20,704 nt of DNA from Euzebyaceae bacterium (GCA_013696915.1 JACCXR010000031.1:1-20704), one strand, 5' to 3'; numbered from the stretch's first letter, positions 1-7,207 are shown. Numbers and translations: made by a program. The notes: generated by a model from the letters alone, not told the origin.

Positions 1-320
1 AAGCTGGACCGGCGGGGCCGGACCGCCCCGACACCGGGCACCGGGTCCCGGGGACTCCCGTCCGGTGATGGGACGGTCGCTGCGCCGCCCGTTCGGGCAC
101 CGAGCCGGGAGCCGCCGCTCCGGCCACCCGCGCCGGCATGACGTCGACAAGAACCTCAGCGTAGGAGGCATCGTCCGCACCACGCAGGAAGCTGAGACGA
201 TGCCGTGTCCCGCCCGGCTCTTCTCATCGATTCTGGGGAAAAGTCTACGCAGCGTAGCGTTGCGACTGCAGATAAGGCACACTCCGGGCGGGTGGTCCAA
301 TTCGGAGGCGGGGAGCCAGC
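1..320. other. Leading gene-free stretch upstream of the FtsH-like gene
   Basis: I recognise no gene on either strand here. The open frames that cross it are high-GC shadows without family resemblance. A small GC hairpin (6-bp arms 13-18 and 25-30) lies at the very start and could belong to the end of a gene outside the window. A 13-bp palindrome at 245-257 is listed separately. No convincing -35/-10 pair was found, although promoter elements for the FtsH-like gene presumably lie here. Confidence 0.5.
245..257. promoter_or_regulatory. Short palindrome, possible operator
   Basis: CTACGC-A-GCGTAG is a perfect 6+1+6 inverted repeat 63 bp before the start of the FtsH-like gene, in the only AT-richer part of this leader. 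Position and symmetry fit a dimeric repressor or activator site. No matching regulator is identifiable, and a 12-bp match can arise by chance in GC-rich DNA. Confidence 0.25.
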
Positions 321-2198
321 ATGGCGGATGCGGGATCGGTTGCGGGGTCGGTTGCGGCACGGCTCGGCGGGGCGCTGATAGGTGTCGCCGGCGCGGACGT
401 CGGCGTGGCGCGCGAGCGGGCCCGGCTCGGTCGGTTGCGGGTGCTCGCCGCGCTGCTCGCGGTCCCGTGCGCGCTCCTGTGGCGGCGCATCCTGGTCGGC
501 GATCCATTCAACGTCCTCGCGCTGCCGTCGCTGCCCCCCGACTGGGGCTTGTACCTGCTGCCGCTGCTGCTGGTCCTCGCGCTTGGCGGCGCCCTGGCGA
601 TGCCGCTGTTCGCCGGCCGGTCGCCGCACGTGCTCTACCGTCCGGAGCAGATCGAGACGACCTTCGACGACGTCAAGGGCCTCGACACCGTCGTCGACGA
701 GGTCACGAAGACGCTGAACACCTTTCTGGCCTACGCCCTCTATCGGGACCGGCTGGGTGGGCGGCCCCGCCGGGGCCTGCTGTTCGAGGGCGCCCCCGGG
801 ACGGGCAAGACCCACCTCGCCAAAGCGATGGCCCGCCAGGCCGGGGTGCCGTTCCTGTTCGTGTCGGCCACCAGCTTCCAGTCGATGTGGTACGGGGCGA
901 CGGCACGGAAGATCCGCAGCTACTTCAAGCAGCTCCGCAAGACCGCCCGGCGCGAGGGCGGCGCCATCGGCTTCATCGAGGAGATCGACGCGATCGCGAT
1001 GACCCGCAACGGGCTGAACTCCTCGCCGATGCCGTCGGTGGCGCGCTCGCTCGAGGTCGCTCGTTTCGGTTCCAGCGAGGGCACCGGCGGCGTCGTGAAC
1101 GAGCTGCTCGTCCAGCTGCAGTCCTTCGACACCCCGCCGCTGGGCGACCGAGTCGTCAACGCCGTCGCGGGCGCGGTCAACCGCTACCTGCCCGCCGGCC
1201 GCCAGATCAGGGCCCGCAAGCCGGTCGACCACAACATCCTCGTGATCGCCGCGACGAACCGCGCCGACAATCTCGACCCCGCCCTCCTCCGGCCGGGGCG
1301 CTTCGACCGGCGGCTGTCGTTCGAGCTGCCCGCGAAGCAGGCCCGCCGCGAACTGATCGACTACTTCCTGGGGCGCAAGTCCCACCTGCCGGAACTCGAC
1401 GACGACGCCCGTCGGGACCAGCTCGCCGGCCAGACCTTCGGCTACACCCCCGTCATGATCGAGGCACTGTTCGACGAGGCGCTGGTCATGGGCCTGAAGC
1501 ACGGCCACGACGGCATGACGTGGTCAGACGTCCAGCGGGCTCGGCTGGACAGCGAGATCGGCCTTGCCAACCCGGTCCCCTACACCGACCGCGAGCGCCG
1601 CACCGTGGCGACCCACGAGGCGGGGCACGCGACGGCGGCCTACCTCGCCGGCACCCGCACACTCGAGGTGCTGTCGATCGTGAAACGCAAGGGCTCCCTG
1701 GGGCTGCTAGCCCACGGCGACCCCGAGGAGGTCTGGACGCGGACCCGGGGCGAGATGTACGCGATGGTCGACATCGCCCTCGGCGGCATGTGCGCCGAGG
1801 AGCTGTGGTTCTCCGAGGCCGGGACCGGTCCCGGGTCCGACCTCGTCGCCGCGACCCGGGTGGCCTGCGAGATCGTCGGGTCCAGCGGGATGGCCGGTTC
1901 CCTGGTGTCGCTCGCGGCGGTGGAGAACACCGCCTTCAACGACACCAACCTCGTGGGCCGGGTGCTCGCCGACCCCGTCACCCGACCGCGCGTCGACGCC
2001 CTCCTCGACGAGGCGAAGAAGCGCGTCACCGCCGACCTCGAACGCAACCGCCGGGTCGTCGAGGCTCTCCGTGACGCCCTGCTCGACCGCGACGAGCTAA
2101 TCGGCGACGAGATCGTCGCCGTCATCGAGCGCGCGGGCCCCGTGACGCTGGACGACCTCCGCGTCGAGCGCGCGGCGGAAGCCGCCGCCCGCCCCTGA
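321..2198 (+). CDS. FtsH-like membrane AAA+ ATPase / M41 zinc metalloprotease
   Basis: Predicted ATP-dependent, membrane-anchored protease. Two hydrophobic segments (about residues 39-54 and 76-98) precede an AAA+ module starting near F115. Walker A GAPGTGKT is at 157-164. The aromatic pore loop is W190-Y191-G192 where FtsH has FVG. Walker B reads FIEEID, with Glu220 replacing the usual first Asp, and E221 is kept. The second region of homology (AATNRADNLDPALLRPGRFD) is well conserved. The M41 domain has the zinc motif HEAGH at 432-436 and the likely third ligand D507 in GPGSDL, the spacing expected for FtsH. Unlike FtsH, about 35 extra residues (271-305) sit between the NELL helix and the sensor strand, and the stretch after Walker B (224-256) is also long. 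At 625 aa it has FtsH-like length. The ATG at 321 has GGGAG 5 nt upstream. It is probably a second, specialised FtsH paralogue rather than the housekeeping copy (inference). Confidence 0.9.
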   Translation: MADAGSVAGSVAARLGGALIGVAGADVGVARERARLGRLRVLAALLAVPCALLWRRILVGDPFNVLALPSLPPDWGLYLLPLLLVLALGGALAMPLFAGRSPHVLYRPEQIETTFDDVKGLDTVVDEVTKTLNTFLAYALYRDRLGGRPRRGLLFEGAPGTGKTHLAKAMARQAGVPFLFVSATSFQSMWYGATARKIRSYFKQLRKTARREGGAIGFIEEIDAIAMTRNGLNSSPMPSVARSLEVARFGSSEGTGGVVNELLVQLQSFDTPPLGDRVVNAVAGAVNRYLPAGRQIRARKPVDHNILVIAATNRADNLDPALLRPGRFDRRLSFELPAKQARRELIDYFLGRKSHLPELDDDARRDQLAGQTFGYTPVMIEALFDEALVMGLKHGHDGMTWSDVQRARLDSEIGLANPVPYTDRERRTVATHEAGHATAAYLAGTRTLEVLSIVKRKGSLGLLAHGDPEEVWTRTRGEMYAMVDIALGGMCAEELWFSEAGTGPGSDLVAATRVACEIVGSSGMAGSLVSLAAVENTAFNDTNLVGRVLADPVTRPRVDALLDEAKKRVTADLERNRRVVEALRDALLDRDELIGDEIVAVIERAGPVTLDDLRVERAAEAAARP

Positions 2199-2504
2199 GG
2201 GTGCGGTGCGGGCCGGGGCTTCCGGCGATCGTGGCGTGGAGGTGCCCGGCTGGAGCTTGAGGTCCTTCGTGCCGTGGGCGGGACCGACGGTCGAGTGGCA
2301 CCGGGGATGAACAAGATGAACACGAGTCCCGACGGCGTTGGTCGTCTCGATCTGGGGGATCAGCGCAGGGCGGCGGCGAGGTAGAGGCGGGCGGCCGTGG
2401 CCGCGGCTGTTCAGGCGAGAGGCGGGCTCGGCCTGTGGTCACTGGTCGCGCGGGCGGCGGGCGGCAGCGGCTGATCCCACCAGGGGAGGACGCTTGCGCG
2501 TCGG
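2199..2504. other. Intergenic gap between the FtsH-like gene and chrA
   Basis: About 300 bp without a recognisable gene. A 24-codon ATG frame begins at 2307, but it has no family resemblance or good ribosome site. No clear terminator hairpin with a U-tract and no convincing promoter hexamers were seen. The purine-rich GGGGAGGA at 2483-2490 is the likely ribosome-binding site for chrA, 14 nt before the GTG. Confidence 0.5.
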
Positions 2505-3944
2505 GTGTATCCCGCACATCGTGGAACCGTGGTTACGCAGCGTTCGGGCAGGCTGGGCCGGGCGGTACGCCGGCGTTCCGTCGGTGCCGCGAGCGGGGCG
2601 CAGGGCGTGGGCCTGCGTGAGGCGTTTGGCGTGTGGGCCAAGGTGGCGGTGAACAGCTTCGGCGGTCCGGCCGGCCAGATCGCGGTGATGCACCGGTTCC
2701 TGGTCGAGGAGCGCCGCTGGATCAGCGAGCAGCGGTTCCTGCACGCGCTGAACTTCTGCATGCTCCTGCCGGGCCCGGAGGCGCAGCAGCTGGCGACCTA
2801 CATCGGCTGGCTGATGCACGGCAACGTCGGCGCCGTCATGGCGGGTGTCCTGTTCGTGCTGCCAGGTGCCATCGCGATCCTCGCCCTGTCTGTCGTGTAT
2901 GCCCTCTACGGGGGCGTGGGCGTGGTCAGCGGACTGTTCTTCGGGTTGCAGGCGGCGGTCGTCGCGGTCGTCGCGGAGGCGGTGCTGCGTATCGGCCGCC
3001 GCGCGCTGAAAACCCGCGCGCAGGTGGCTCTGGCAGTGGTGGCCTTCGTCGCCGTCTTCTTCCTCGAGGTACCGTTTCCGGTCATCGTCGTCGCTGCGGG
3101 CGGCATCGGCTACGTCGGCGGTCGGGTGCGCCCCGAGCTGTTTCGAACGCCTTGCCACGCCGGCGCGGCGGCTGGTTCGGACCTGGCACTGATCGACGAG
3201 GACGGCGCCGCCGTCAGTCGGTCGTCGGCAAGGTCGGCGAGGGCCGCTGCGGGGGTGGCTCTGGTGCTGTGGCTGACGCCGGTGGCGGTGTTGCTGCTGT
3301 TCGCGTCGGGCAGCGTCTACGCGCAGCAGGCGATGCTGTTCAGCCAGTCGGCCGTCGTCACGTTCGGCGGGGCGTACGCGGTCCTGGCCTACATCGCTCA
3401 GCAGGCCGTCGCGGGCCACGGCTGGCTGCGGCCGGGAGAGATGCTGACCGGCCTCGGAATGGCAGAGACCACCCCGGGTCCGCTCATCATGGTCGTGCAG
3501 TTCGTCGGGTTCCTCGCCGCCTACCGCAACCCCGGCATGCTGTCGCCCCTGGCCGCCGGCATCGTCGGGTCGCTGCTGACGACATGGGTGACGTTCGCGC
3601 CGTGCTTCATGTTCATCTTCGCCGGCGCGCCGTTCATCGAGCGGCTGCGCGGCAACCGATCACTGTCCACCGCCCTGTCGGCGATCACCGCGGCAGTTGT
3701 GGGTGTGGTGCTGAACCTGGCGGTGTGGTTCTCGGTGAACACCGCGTTCGAGCAGGTCGACACGGTCCACCGTTACGGCACGCGGCTGCTGGCGCCGCAG
3801 ATGTCCAGCGTCAACGCCGCGGCCGTGGGCATCGCGGCGGTGGCGCTTCTGGCGATCTTCCGGTTCAAGCTGAGCGTCATGAAGACCCTGGCGGCCTGCG
3901 CTGCGCTCGGACTGCTCGCTGCCGTCACCGTCGGCACGCCATGA
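2505..3944 (+). CDS. chrA: Chromate transporter ChrA (two-domain CHR family)
   Basis: Inner-membrane efflux protein of the long-chain CHR family, which exports chromate and gives chromate resistance. Both CHR halves are visible. The N-terminal half begins with the signature SFGGPAGQIAVMHR (F52 onward) and continues with LLPGPEAQQLATYIGW. The C-terminal half begins with VTFGGAYAVLAYIAQ (F287) and contains AETTPGPLIMVVQFVGF (320 onward). Hydrophobic segments run through the whole 479 aa, typical of the family. The GTG at 2505 is the first start after GGGGAGGA. Two other in-frame GTGs, at 2529 and 2607, are possible and would remove up to 34 poorly conserved residues, so the start is uncertain. 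The stop codon lies inside an 18-bp tandem duplication, and a chrB remnant follows directly. The order chrA-chrB is consistent with a chromate-resistance locus. Confidence 0.93.
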   Translation: MYPAHRGTVVTQRSGRLGRAVRRRSVGAASGAQGVGLREAFGVWAKVAVNSFGGPAGQIAVMHRFLVEERRWISEQRFLHALNFCMLLPGPEAQQLATYIGWLMHGNVGAVMAGVLFVLPGAIAILALSVVYALYGGVGVVSGLFFGLQAAVVAVVAEAVLRIGRRALKTRAQVALAVVAFVAVFFLEVPFPVIVVAAGGIGYVGGRVRPELFRTPCHAGAAAGSDLALIDEDGAAVSRSSARSARAAAGVALVLWLTPVAVLLLFASGSVYAQQAMLFSQSAVVTFGGAYAVLAYIAQQAVAGHGWLRPGEMLTGLGMAETTPGPLIMVVQFVGFLAAYRNPGMLSPLAAGIVGSLLTTWVTFAPCFMFIFAGAPFIERLRGNRSLSTALSAITAAVVGVVLNLAVWFSVNTAFEQVDTVHRYGTRLLAPQMSSVNAAAVGIAAVALLAIFRFKLSVMKTLAACAALGLLAAVTVGTP

Positions 3945-3965
3945 GTGGTCGGCACGCCATGAGTG
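3930..3965 (+). repeat. Perfect 18-bp tandem duplication at the chrA/chrB junction
   Basis: GTCGGCACGCCATGAGTG occurs twice, head to tail with no mismatch (3930-3947 and 3948-3965). Each copy carries an ATGA. In the first copy the TGA (3942-3944) ends chrA. The second provides the ATG (3960) of the chrB remnant. Before duplication, chrA and chrB would have overlapped by a classic ATGA stop-start, so the event separated them by 18 bp (inference). Confidence 0.9.
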
Positions 3966-4209
3966 AGTGGGCCTGCTGGGCGCTGCTGTCCTACCGGATG
4001 CCGCGTGCGCCGTCCACGCCGCGCATCGCCGTGTGGCGGCGCCTCAAGACCCTCGGTGTTGCCCACCTGGGTGACAGGCTGGTCGCCTTGGCGCTCGACG
4101 CGCGCACTGACGAGCATCTGGAGTGGATCGCCGACGAAGTGCGCCAAGCCGGTGGTGAGGCCACCTGCGGCTCGCCACGCCAACCGCAGCGGCCCAGGAC
4201 CGCGCGTGA
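3960..4209 (+). pseudogene. chrB: Frameshifted, truncated chrB N-terminal domain
   Basis: Reading from ATG 3960 gives WALLSYRMPRAPSTPRIAVW, then RLKTLGVAHLGDRLVALALD and HLEWIADEVRQAGGEA. This is the recognisable N-terminal domain of ChrB, the chromate-sensing or chromate-resistance partner of ChrA. After about 70 codons similarity jumps to another frame, which reads GHLRLATPTAAAQDRA and then stops at TGA 4207-4209. The net length is one base out of phase, so there is an indel near 4150-4165. The rest of ChrB (normally a few hundred residues) is absent: the convergent amidotransferase gene ends at 4258. An in-frame ATG at 3941 is an alternative start inside the tandem repeat. The function is probably lost. 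A short, naturally ending N-domain-only form with one sequencing error is the alternative. Confidence 0.8.
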
Positions 4210-4217
4210 GGTGGGTG

Positions 4218-4229
4218 ACCCGCGCGGGT
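4218..4229. other. 12-bp palindrome between convergent genes
   Basis: ACCCGCGCGGGT is a perfect palindrome in the 48 bp between the chrB remnant stop and the 3' end of the convergent class I amidotransferase gene. It could contribute to termination, but it has no loop and no U-tract, and such words are common at this GC content. Confidence 0.2.
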
Positions 4230-4257
4230 TGCCAAGCCGCGGGAAGGGACCCGGTGG

Positions 4258-4923
4258 TCATCGCCCGATGCGCTCCCACACGCGGTCGAACAGGCGGTCG
4301 GCGCGCCGCCGCGCGCCGACCATGACCTCCGCGGTCGCCGTCATGACCTCGGAGGGCGTGACGCCTGCACGGTCGACGAACTCGGGCGCCTCCGCCAGCC
4401 ACCGCTCCACCTCGTCTTCGGTGACCTCGGGGTGGAACTGCACACCGAGCGCGGCGCCGAGCTCGAACGCCTGCAGCCCGTGGTCGTTGCGGGCCAGCTC
4501 GACCGCCCCCGGCGGCAGCGTGCAGGTGTCGCCGTGCATCTGGAACCACGGGCCCGGCTCGATGAGCTCCGGCGCGCGGGTCTCGACGTTGACCCATCCC
4601 AGCTCCACCGCGGGCGCCGGCTCGACCGTCCCGCCGAGACAGGCCGACAGCAGCTGCGCCCCGAAGCAGATTCCGAACACCGGGACGCCGGCAGACAAGG
4701 CGACGTCGACGAAGGCGGCTTCCGGAGCGAGCCACGGCACGCCGTCGTCGTACACGGCCGACTCCGAGCCGAGCAGAACCACGAGCGTGAAGTCGCGCGG
4801 GTCCAGTCCGTGCTGTGGAGAGCGGACGGGGACGACGTCGAACCCCCGCTGCTCCGCCCGCGCCGCGATCAGCCCGAGCGAGGAGTACGCCCCGTGATGC
4901 GCGAACAACGCCTTTCCCGCCAT
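4258..4923 (-). CDS. Class I glutamine amidotransferase (GATase1-like)
   Basis: Stand-alone 221-aa protein of the class I amidotransferase fold. The nucleophile elbow is GICFGAQ with Cys86, and the other triad residues are H164 and E166 in QFHPEVTEDE. An N-terminal Rossmann-like core and the TLVVLLGSESAVYDD segment resemble GMP-synthase-like amidotransferases of the YLR126C/PuuD-like type. These hydrolyse the amide of glutamine or gamma-glutamyl compounds. No synthetase partner is adjacent, so the substrate is unknown. The ATG at 4923 has AGAGGA upstream. It is transcribed away from a class II amidotransferase pseudogene across only 54 bp, so two unrelated amidotransferase folds face each other, which suggests an old functional pairing (inference). 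All key residues are present. Confidence 0.85.
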   Translation of the reverse strand: MAGKALFAHHGAYSSLGLIAARAEQRGFDVVPVRSPQHGLDPRDFTLVVLLGSESAVYDDGVPWLAPEAAFVDVALSAGVPVFGICFGAQLLSACLGGTVEPAPAVELGWVNVETRAPELIEPGPWFQMHGDTCTLPPGAVELARNDHGLQAFELGAALGVQFHPEVTEDEVERWLAEAPEFVDRAGVTPSEVMTATAEVMVGARRRADRLFDRVWERIGR

Positions 4924-4977
4924 GCCGATCCGTTCCTCTGGCTCCAGTCAAGGCTAGCGGCGCGGCCGGAGGCCCCC

Positions 4978-5536
4978 ATGCGCGAGATCCTCACCGTCGC
5001 CTGGCCGGAGCCGCGGCCGTTCAGCGAGCTCGAGCTCTGGGCGTTCGAGCCACCCCGCGCCGGCCCTCACGGCTGTCGACCGTCGATCTCGCAGACACCC
5101 AGCCGCTCGTCCACGGCTCCACGGCGTTCGCGTTCAGCCACAACGGACTACTGCGCCGCCACGACGCATCGGAAGCGCTTCTCGGGGCTGCCGCAGGGGC
5201 GGCCGACAGCGAGGTCGCCTTCCAGCTGTTCCGCGAGCTGCTGGGAGACCGTGGACCTGCCGACGCCCTCGTCGAGGTGCGCAAGGGCGCTTTCCGGACA
5301 GGCGGATTTCGTCTACCTTTCCGGCGAGGGCCGAGCGGTCGTCTACGGCTCACACCGCGAGAACTCGTTCTGGAGCTTCCGTCACCACGGCGGGCGCTTC
5401 GCCGTCACCGCCCTGCACTCGAGCGACCAGTCCCTGTTCGACCTCGTGTTCCCCGACGCCACCAGCCGCGAGGTCATCGGCCCCACGCCGGTCGAGCTCG
5501 TGTCCTGGCGCGCCCGACCCCCACAGGAGGAGCCCC
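4978..5536 (+). pseudogene. Degenerate class II glutamine amidotransferase
   Basis: Three pieces of one Ntn-type (class II) amidotransferase can be read in shifting frames. (1) From ATG 4978, with GGAGG 5 nt upstream: MREILTVAWPEPRPFSELEL. Intact relatives start M-C-R-I-L, so the catalytic Cys2 is Arg here. (2) From about 5058 in another frame: RRPSRLSTVDLADTQPLVHG, then FAFSHNGLL and DSEVAFQLFRELL. (3) From about 5300 in the first frame again: ADFVYLSGEGRAVVYGSHR, then FAVTALHSSDQSLFDLVFPD. Roughly 40-50 residues expected between pieces 1 and 2 are missing. No stop of its own is seen before the next gene starts at 5540. Loss of the nucleophile, an internal deletion and two frame breaks make it inactive. 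Two frameshifts alone could be sequencing errors, but the deletion and the missing Cys are harder to explain that way. Confidence 0.8.
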
Positions 5537-5539
5537 AAC

Positions 5540-5911
5540 GTGTCCGAACCCCTATCGAGCGGCGCCGCCCGGCAGCGGGTCGAGCGCTACTACGAGCTCG
5601 TGGACGCGCCCGACCTGGACGGCATGCTCGCCTTGTTCGCCGAGGATGCTGTCTACGAGCGTCCGGGCTACGAACCTCTCCGCGGGAAGGAGGAGTTGGA
5701 TCGCTTCTACGGCTCCGAGCGCGTGATCGACACCGGCCGGCACACCCTTGACGACGTCATCGCCGACGGTGATCGCGTCGGGGTCCGGGGCCGCTTCGAC
5801 GGTGTGCTCAAGGACGGCCGTGAGGTGTCGGTCCGATTCGCCGACTTCTTCATGATGCGCGGTGACCTGATCGCCGAGCGCCACACCTACTTTTTCACCC
5901 CGTCGGTCTGA
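5540..5911 (+). CDS. NTF2/SnoaL-like domain protein
   Basis: A 123-aa protein with the pattern of SnoaL-like polyketide cyclase/NTF2-fold proteins: an N-terminal helix (RVERYYELVDAPDLDGMLAL), then FAEDAVYERPGYEPLRGKEE, and C-terminal beta strands ending in DFFMMRGDLIAERHTYF. This cone-shaped fold holds small hydrophobic ligands and serves as isomerase, hydrolase or binding protein. The exact reaction cannot be read from sequence. The GTG start at 5540 is strongly supported by AGGAGGAG (5525-5532), 7 nt upstream. It is the first intact gene of a tight same-strand set with the cupin (33-bp gap) and the SDR, all compatible with a small-molecule pathway. Its ribosome site lies inside the remains of the upstream class II amidotransferase. 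Confidence 0.85.
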   Translation: MSEPLSSGAARQRVERYYELVDAPDLDGMLALFAEDAVYERPGYEPLRGKEELDRFYGSERVIDTGRHTLDDVIADGDRVGVRGRFDGVLKDGREVSVRFADFFMMRGDLIAERHTYFFTPSV

Positions 5912-5944
5912 AAACCCGACAACCCACTCCTCCGAGAGGACCGT

Positions 5945-6364
5945 ATGAGCGGCGAGCACTTCACCACCGAGGCCGGCGGTGTCCCCACCGCACCGGGACG
6001 GTTCGTGGACGTCGCCAGCGTCCCGGCGGTCGAGTTCGTCCCGGGACTACAGTTCCGCCCCGTCCTCGGCGAGCGCACCATGACGAACTTCGTCACCTTC
6101 GCCCCGCACACCGCGGCGCCCCGCCACGTGCACGAGGAGGAGCAGATCGTCATCGTCCTGGACGGCGAGTTCGAGTTCGAGCTCGACGGCGAGGTGCGGA
6201 TGATGCGCAAGGGCGACGTCGCGGTGGTCCCGTCATGGGTGCCCCACGCCGCACGCACCCTCGAGTCCGGATGCACCGAGGTCGACGTCTTCAACCCGCC
6301 CCGCCGTTCCCTGCTGGAGCATGCCGCCGCCCAGCTCGACGCCGCGGACGAGCGCAGGTCGTGA
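5945..6364 (+). CDS. Small single-domain cupin
   Basis: A 139-aa conserved-barrel protein. Cupin motif 1 is PRHVHEEEQIVIVLDGEFEF, with metal-binding candidates H61, H63 and E66 or Q67. Motif 2 is KGDVAVVPSWVPHAA, with H101. These are the expected 3-His/1-Glu(Gln) ligands, so it may be a metal-dependent dioxygenase, isomerase or small-ligand sensor. Family membership alone cannot choose. GAGAGGA ends 4 nt before the ATG. It ends at 6364, one base before the SDR start codon, so the two are almost certainly translationally coupled. With the NTF2-like protein upstream and the SDR downstream it probably acts in one oxidative or rearrangement pathway. Confidence 0.87.
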   Translation: MSGEHFTTEAGGVPTAPGRFVDVASVPAVEFVPGLQFRPVLGERTMTNFVTFAPHTAAPRHVHEEEQIVIVLDGEFEFELDGEVRMMRKGDVAVVPSWVPHAARTLESGCTEVDVFNPPRRSLLEHAAAQLDAADERRS

Positions 6365-6365
6365 G

Positions 6366-7148
6366 ATGGACCTGAGCCTGAAGGACCGCCGCGCGATCGT
6401 CACGGGAGGTTCGAAGGGCATCGGGCTCGCCGTCGCCCACGAGTTCGTCGGGGAGGGCGTCGATGTCGCCGTGTGCGCCCGCCACGCCGACGAGGTGGAG
6501 GCCGCCGCCGCCCGGCTGCGCCGGTCGGGGCGCACGGTCCACGCCGCGGTCGCGGACGTGACCGACCCCGAGCAGGTCTCCGCCTTCGTCGAGGGTGCCG
6601 CGGCCGCGCTCGGCGGCATTGACATCCTCGTCAACAACGCCGGCGGGGCGCGGCCGGGGTCCTTCGCGTCGCTCACCGACGAGGACTGGCAGCGCGACCT
6701 CGACGTCAAGCTGTTCTCGCAGATCCGCTGCACCCGCGCGGCGCTGCCGTACCTGCGGGCGAGCGGGGCGCCGCGCGTGATCAACGTCAACGCGGTCTAC
6801 GCGAAGTACCCCGACCCGGCCTTCTTCGCCACGACCGTCAACCGCGCCGCGTGCCTCAACTTCAACAAGGCGCTCGCCCAGGAGCTGGGACCCGAGGGCG
6901 TGCTGGTGAACAGCGTCAACATCGGCTTCGTCGCGACCCCGCAGTGGAGCAACATCCGCGAGCGCCGGGCGCCGGAGCTGACCGAAGAGGAGTTCTTCGC
7001 TCGCCTCGCCGCCCAGGAGGTGCCCCTCGGCCGCTTCGGCCGGGTCGAGGAGGTCTCCGGCCTCGTGGCGTTCCTCGCGAGCGACCGCGCCAGCTACATC
7101 ACCGGCGCGGTCATCGACGTCGCCGGCGGCATGGGCAAGTACGTGTGA
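6366..7148 (+). CDS. SDR-family protein with a replaced Ser-Tyr-Lys triad
   Basis: A 260-aa Rossmann-fold short-chain dehydrogenase/reductase. The nucleotide-binding motif TGGSKGIG (13-20) and the structural NNAG (90-93) are intact, as are the C-terminal LGRFGRVEEVSGLVAFLASD and SYITGAVIDVAGG signatures of classical SDRs. The catalytic region is abnormal. Where Ser, Tyr and Lys are expected (NxSS...YxxxK) the protein has N142, T156 and R160 (INVNAVYAK ... FFATTVNRAACLNFNKAL). The surrounding alignment has normal length, so this is substitution, not frameshift or deletion. It may bind NAD(P) without the usual hydride chemistry, use other residues (Y145, K147 and Y148 are close by), or act as a scaffold. 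ATG 6366 starts one base after the cupin stop. It is the last gene of the NTF2-cupin-SDR operon and converges on the wall-binding protein. Confidence 0.85.
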   Translation: MDLSLKDRRAIVTGGSKGIGLAVAHEFVGEGVDVAVCARHADEVEAAAARLRRSGRTVHAAVADVTDPEQVSAFVEGAAAALGGIDILVNNAGGARPGSFASLTDEDWQRDLDVKLFSQIRCTRAALPYLRASGAPRVINVNAVYAKYPDPAFFATTVNRAACLNFNKALAQELGPEGVLVNSVNIGFVATPQWSNIRERRAPELTEEEFFARLAAQEVPLGRFGRVEEVSGLVAFLASDRASYITGAVIDVAGGMGKYV

Positions 7149-7161
7149 GCCACGGACATCC

Positions 7162-7192
7162 GGCGCCGCTGGGCACGGGTCCCAGCGACGCC
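7162..7192. terminator. Bidirectional hairpin between convergent genes
   Basis: The 12-nt arms 7162-7173 and 7181-7192 pair with a single C/A mismatch around a 7-nt loop. It sits in the 59-bp gap between the SDR stop (7148) and the stop of the leftward wall-binding gene (7208). No U-tract is present on either strand, as is common for actinobacterial hairpin terminators, so termination is inferred from position and stem strength. Confidence 0.6.
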
Positions 7193-7207
7193 GGCCTCCG
7201 GGGAGCG

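Noticed and set aside
65..2074. Long plus-strand frame of 669 codons overlapping the FtsH-like gene
   Set aside because: Arg/Pro/Gly-rich out-of-frame shadow with no family resemblance. The overlapping frame has all AAA+ and M41 motifs.
2307..2381. A 24-codon ATG frame upstream of chrA as a possible leader peptide
   Set aside because: No ribosome site, no rare-codon or ligand-specific pattern, and no attenuator hairpins near chrA.
2633..4897. A 754-codon plus-strand frame covering chrA, chrB and the antisense of the amidotransferase gene
   Set aside because: Only its middle part (about 3960-4165) matches a real protein, ChrB. The rest is a shadow of chrA and antisense to an intact class I amidotransferase.
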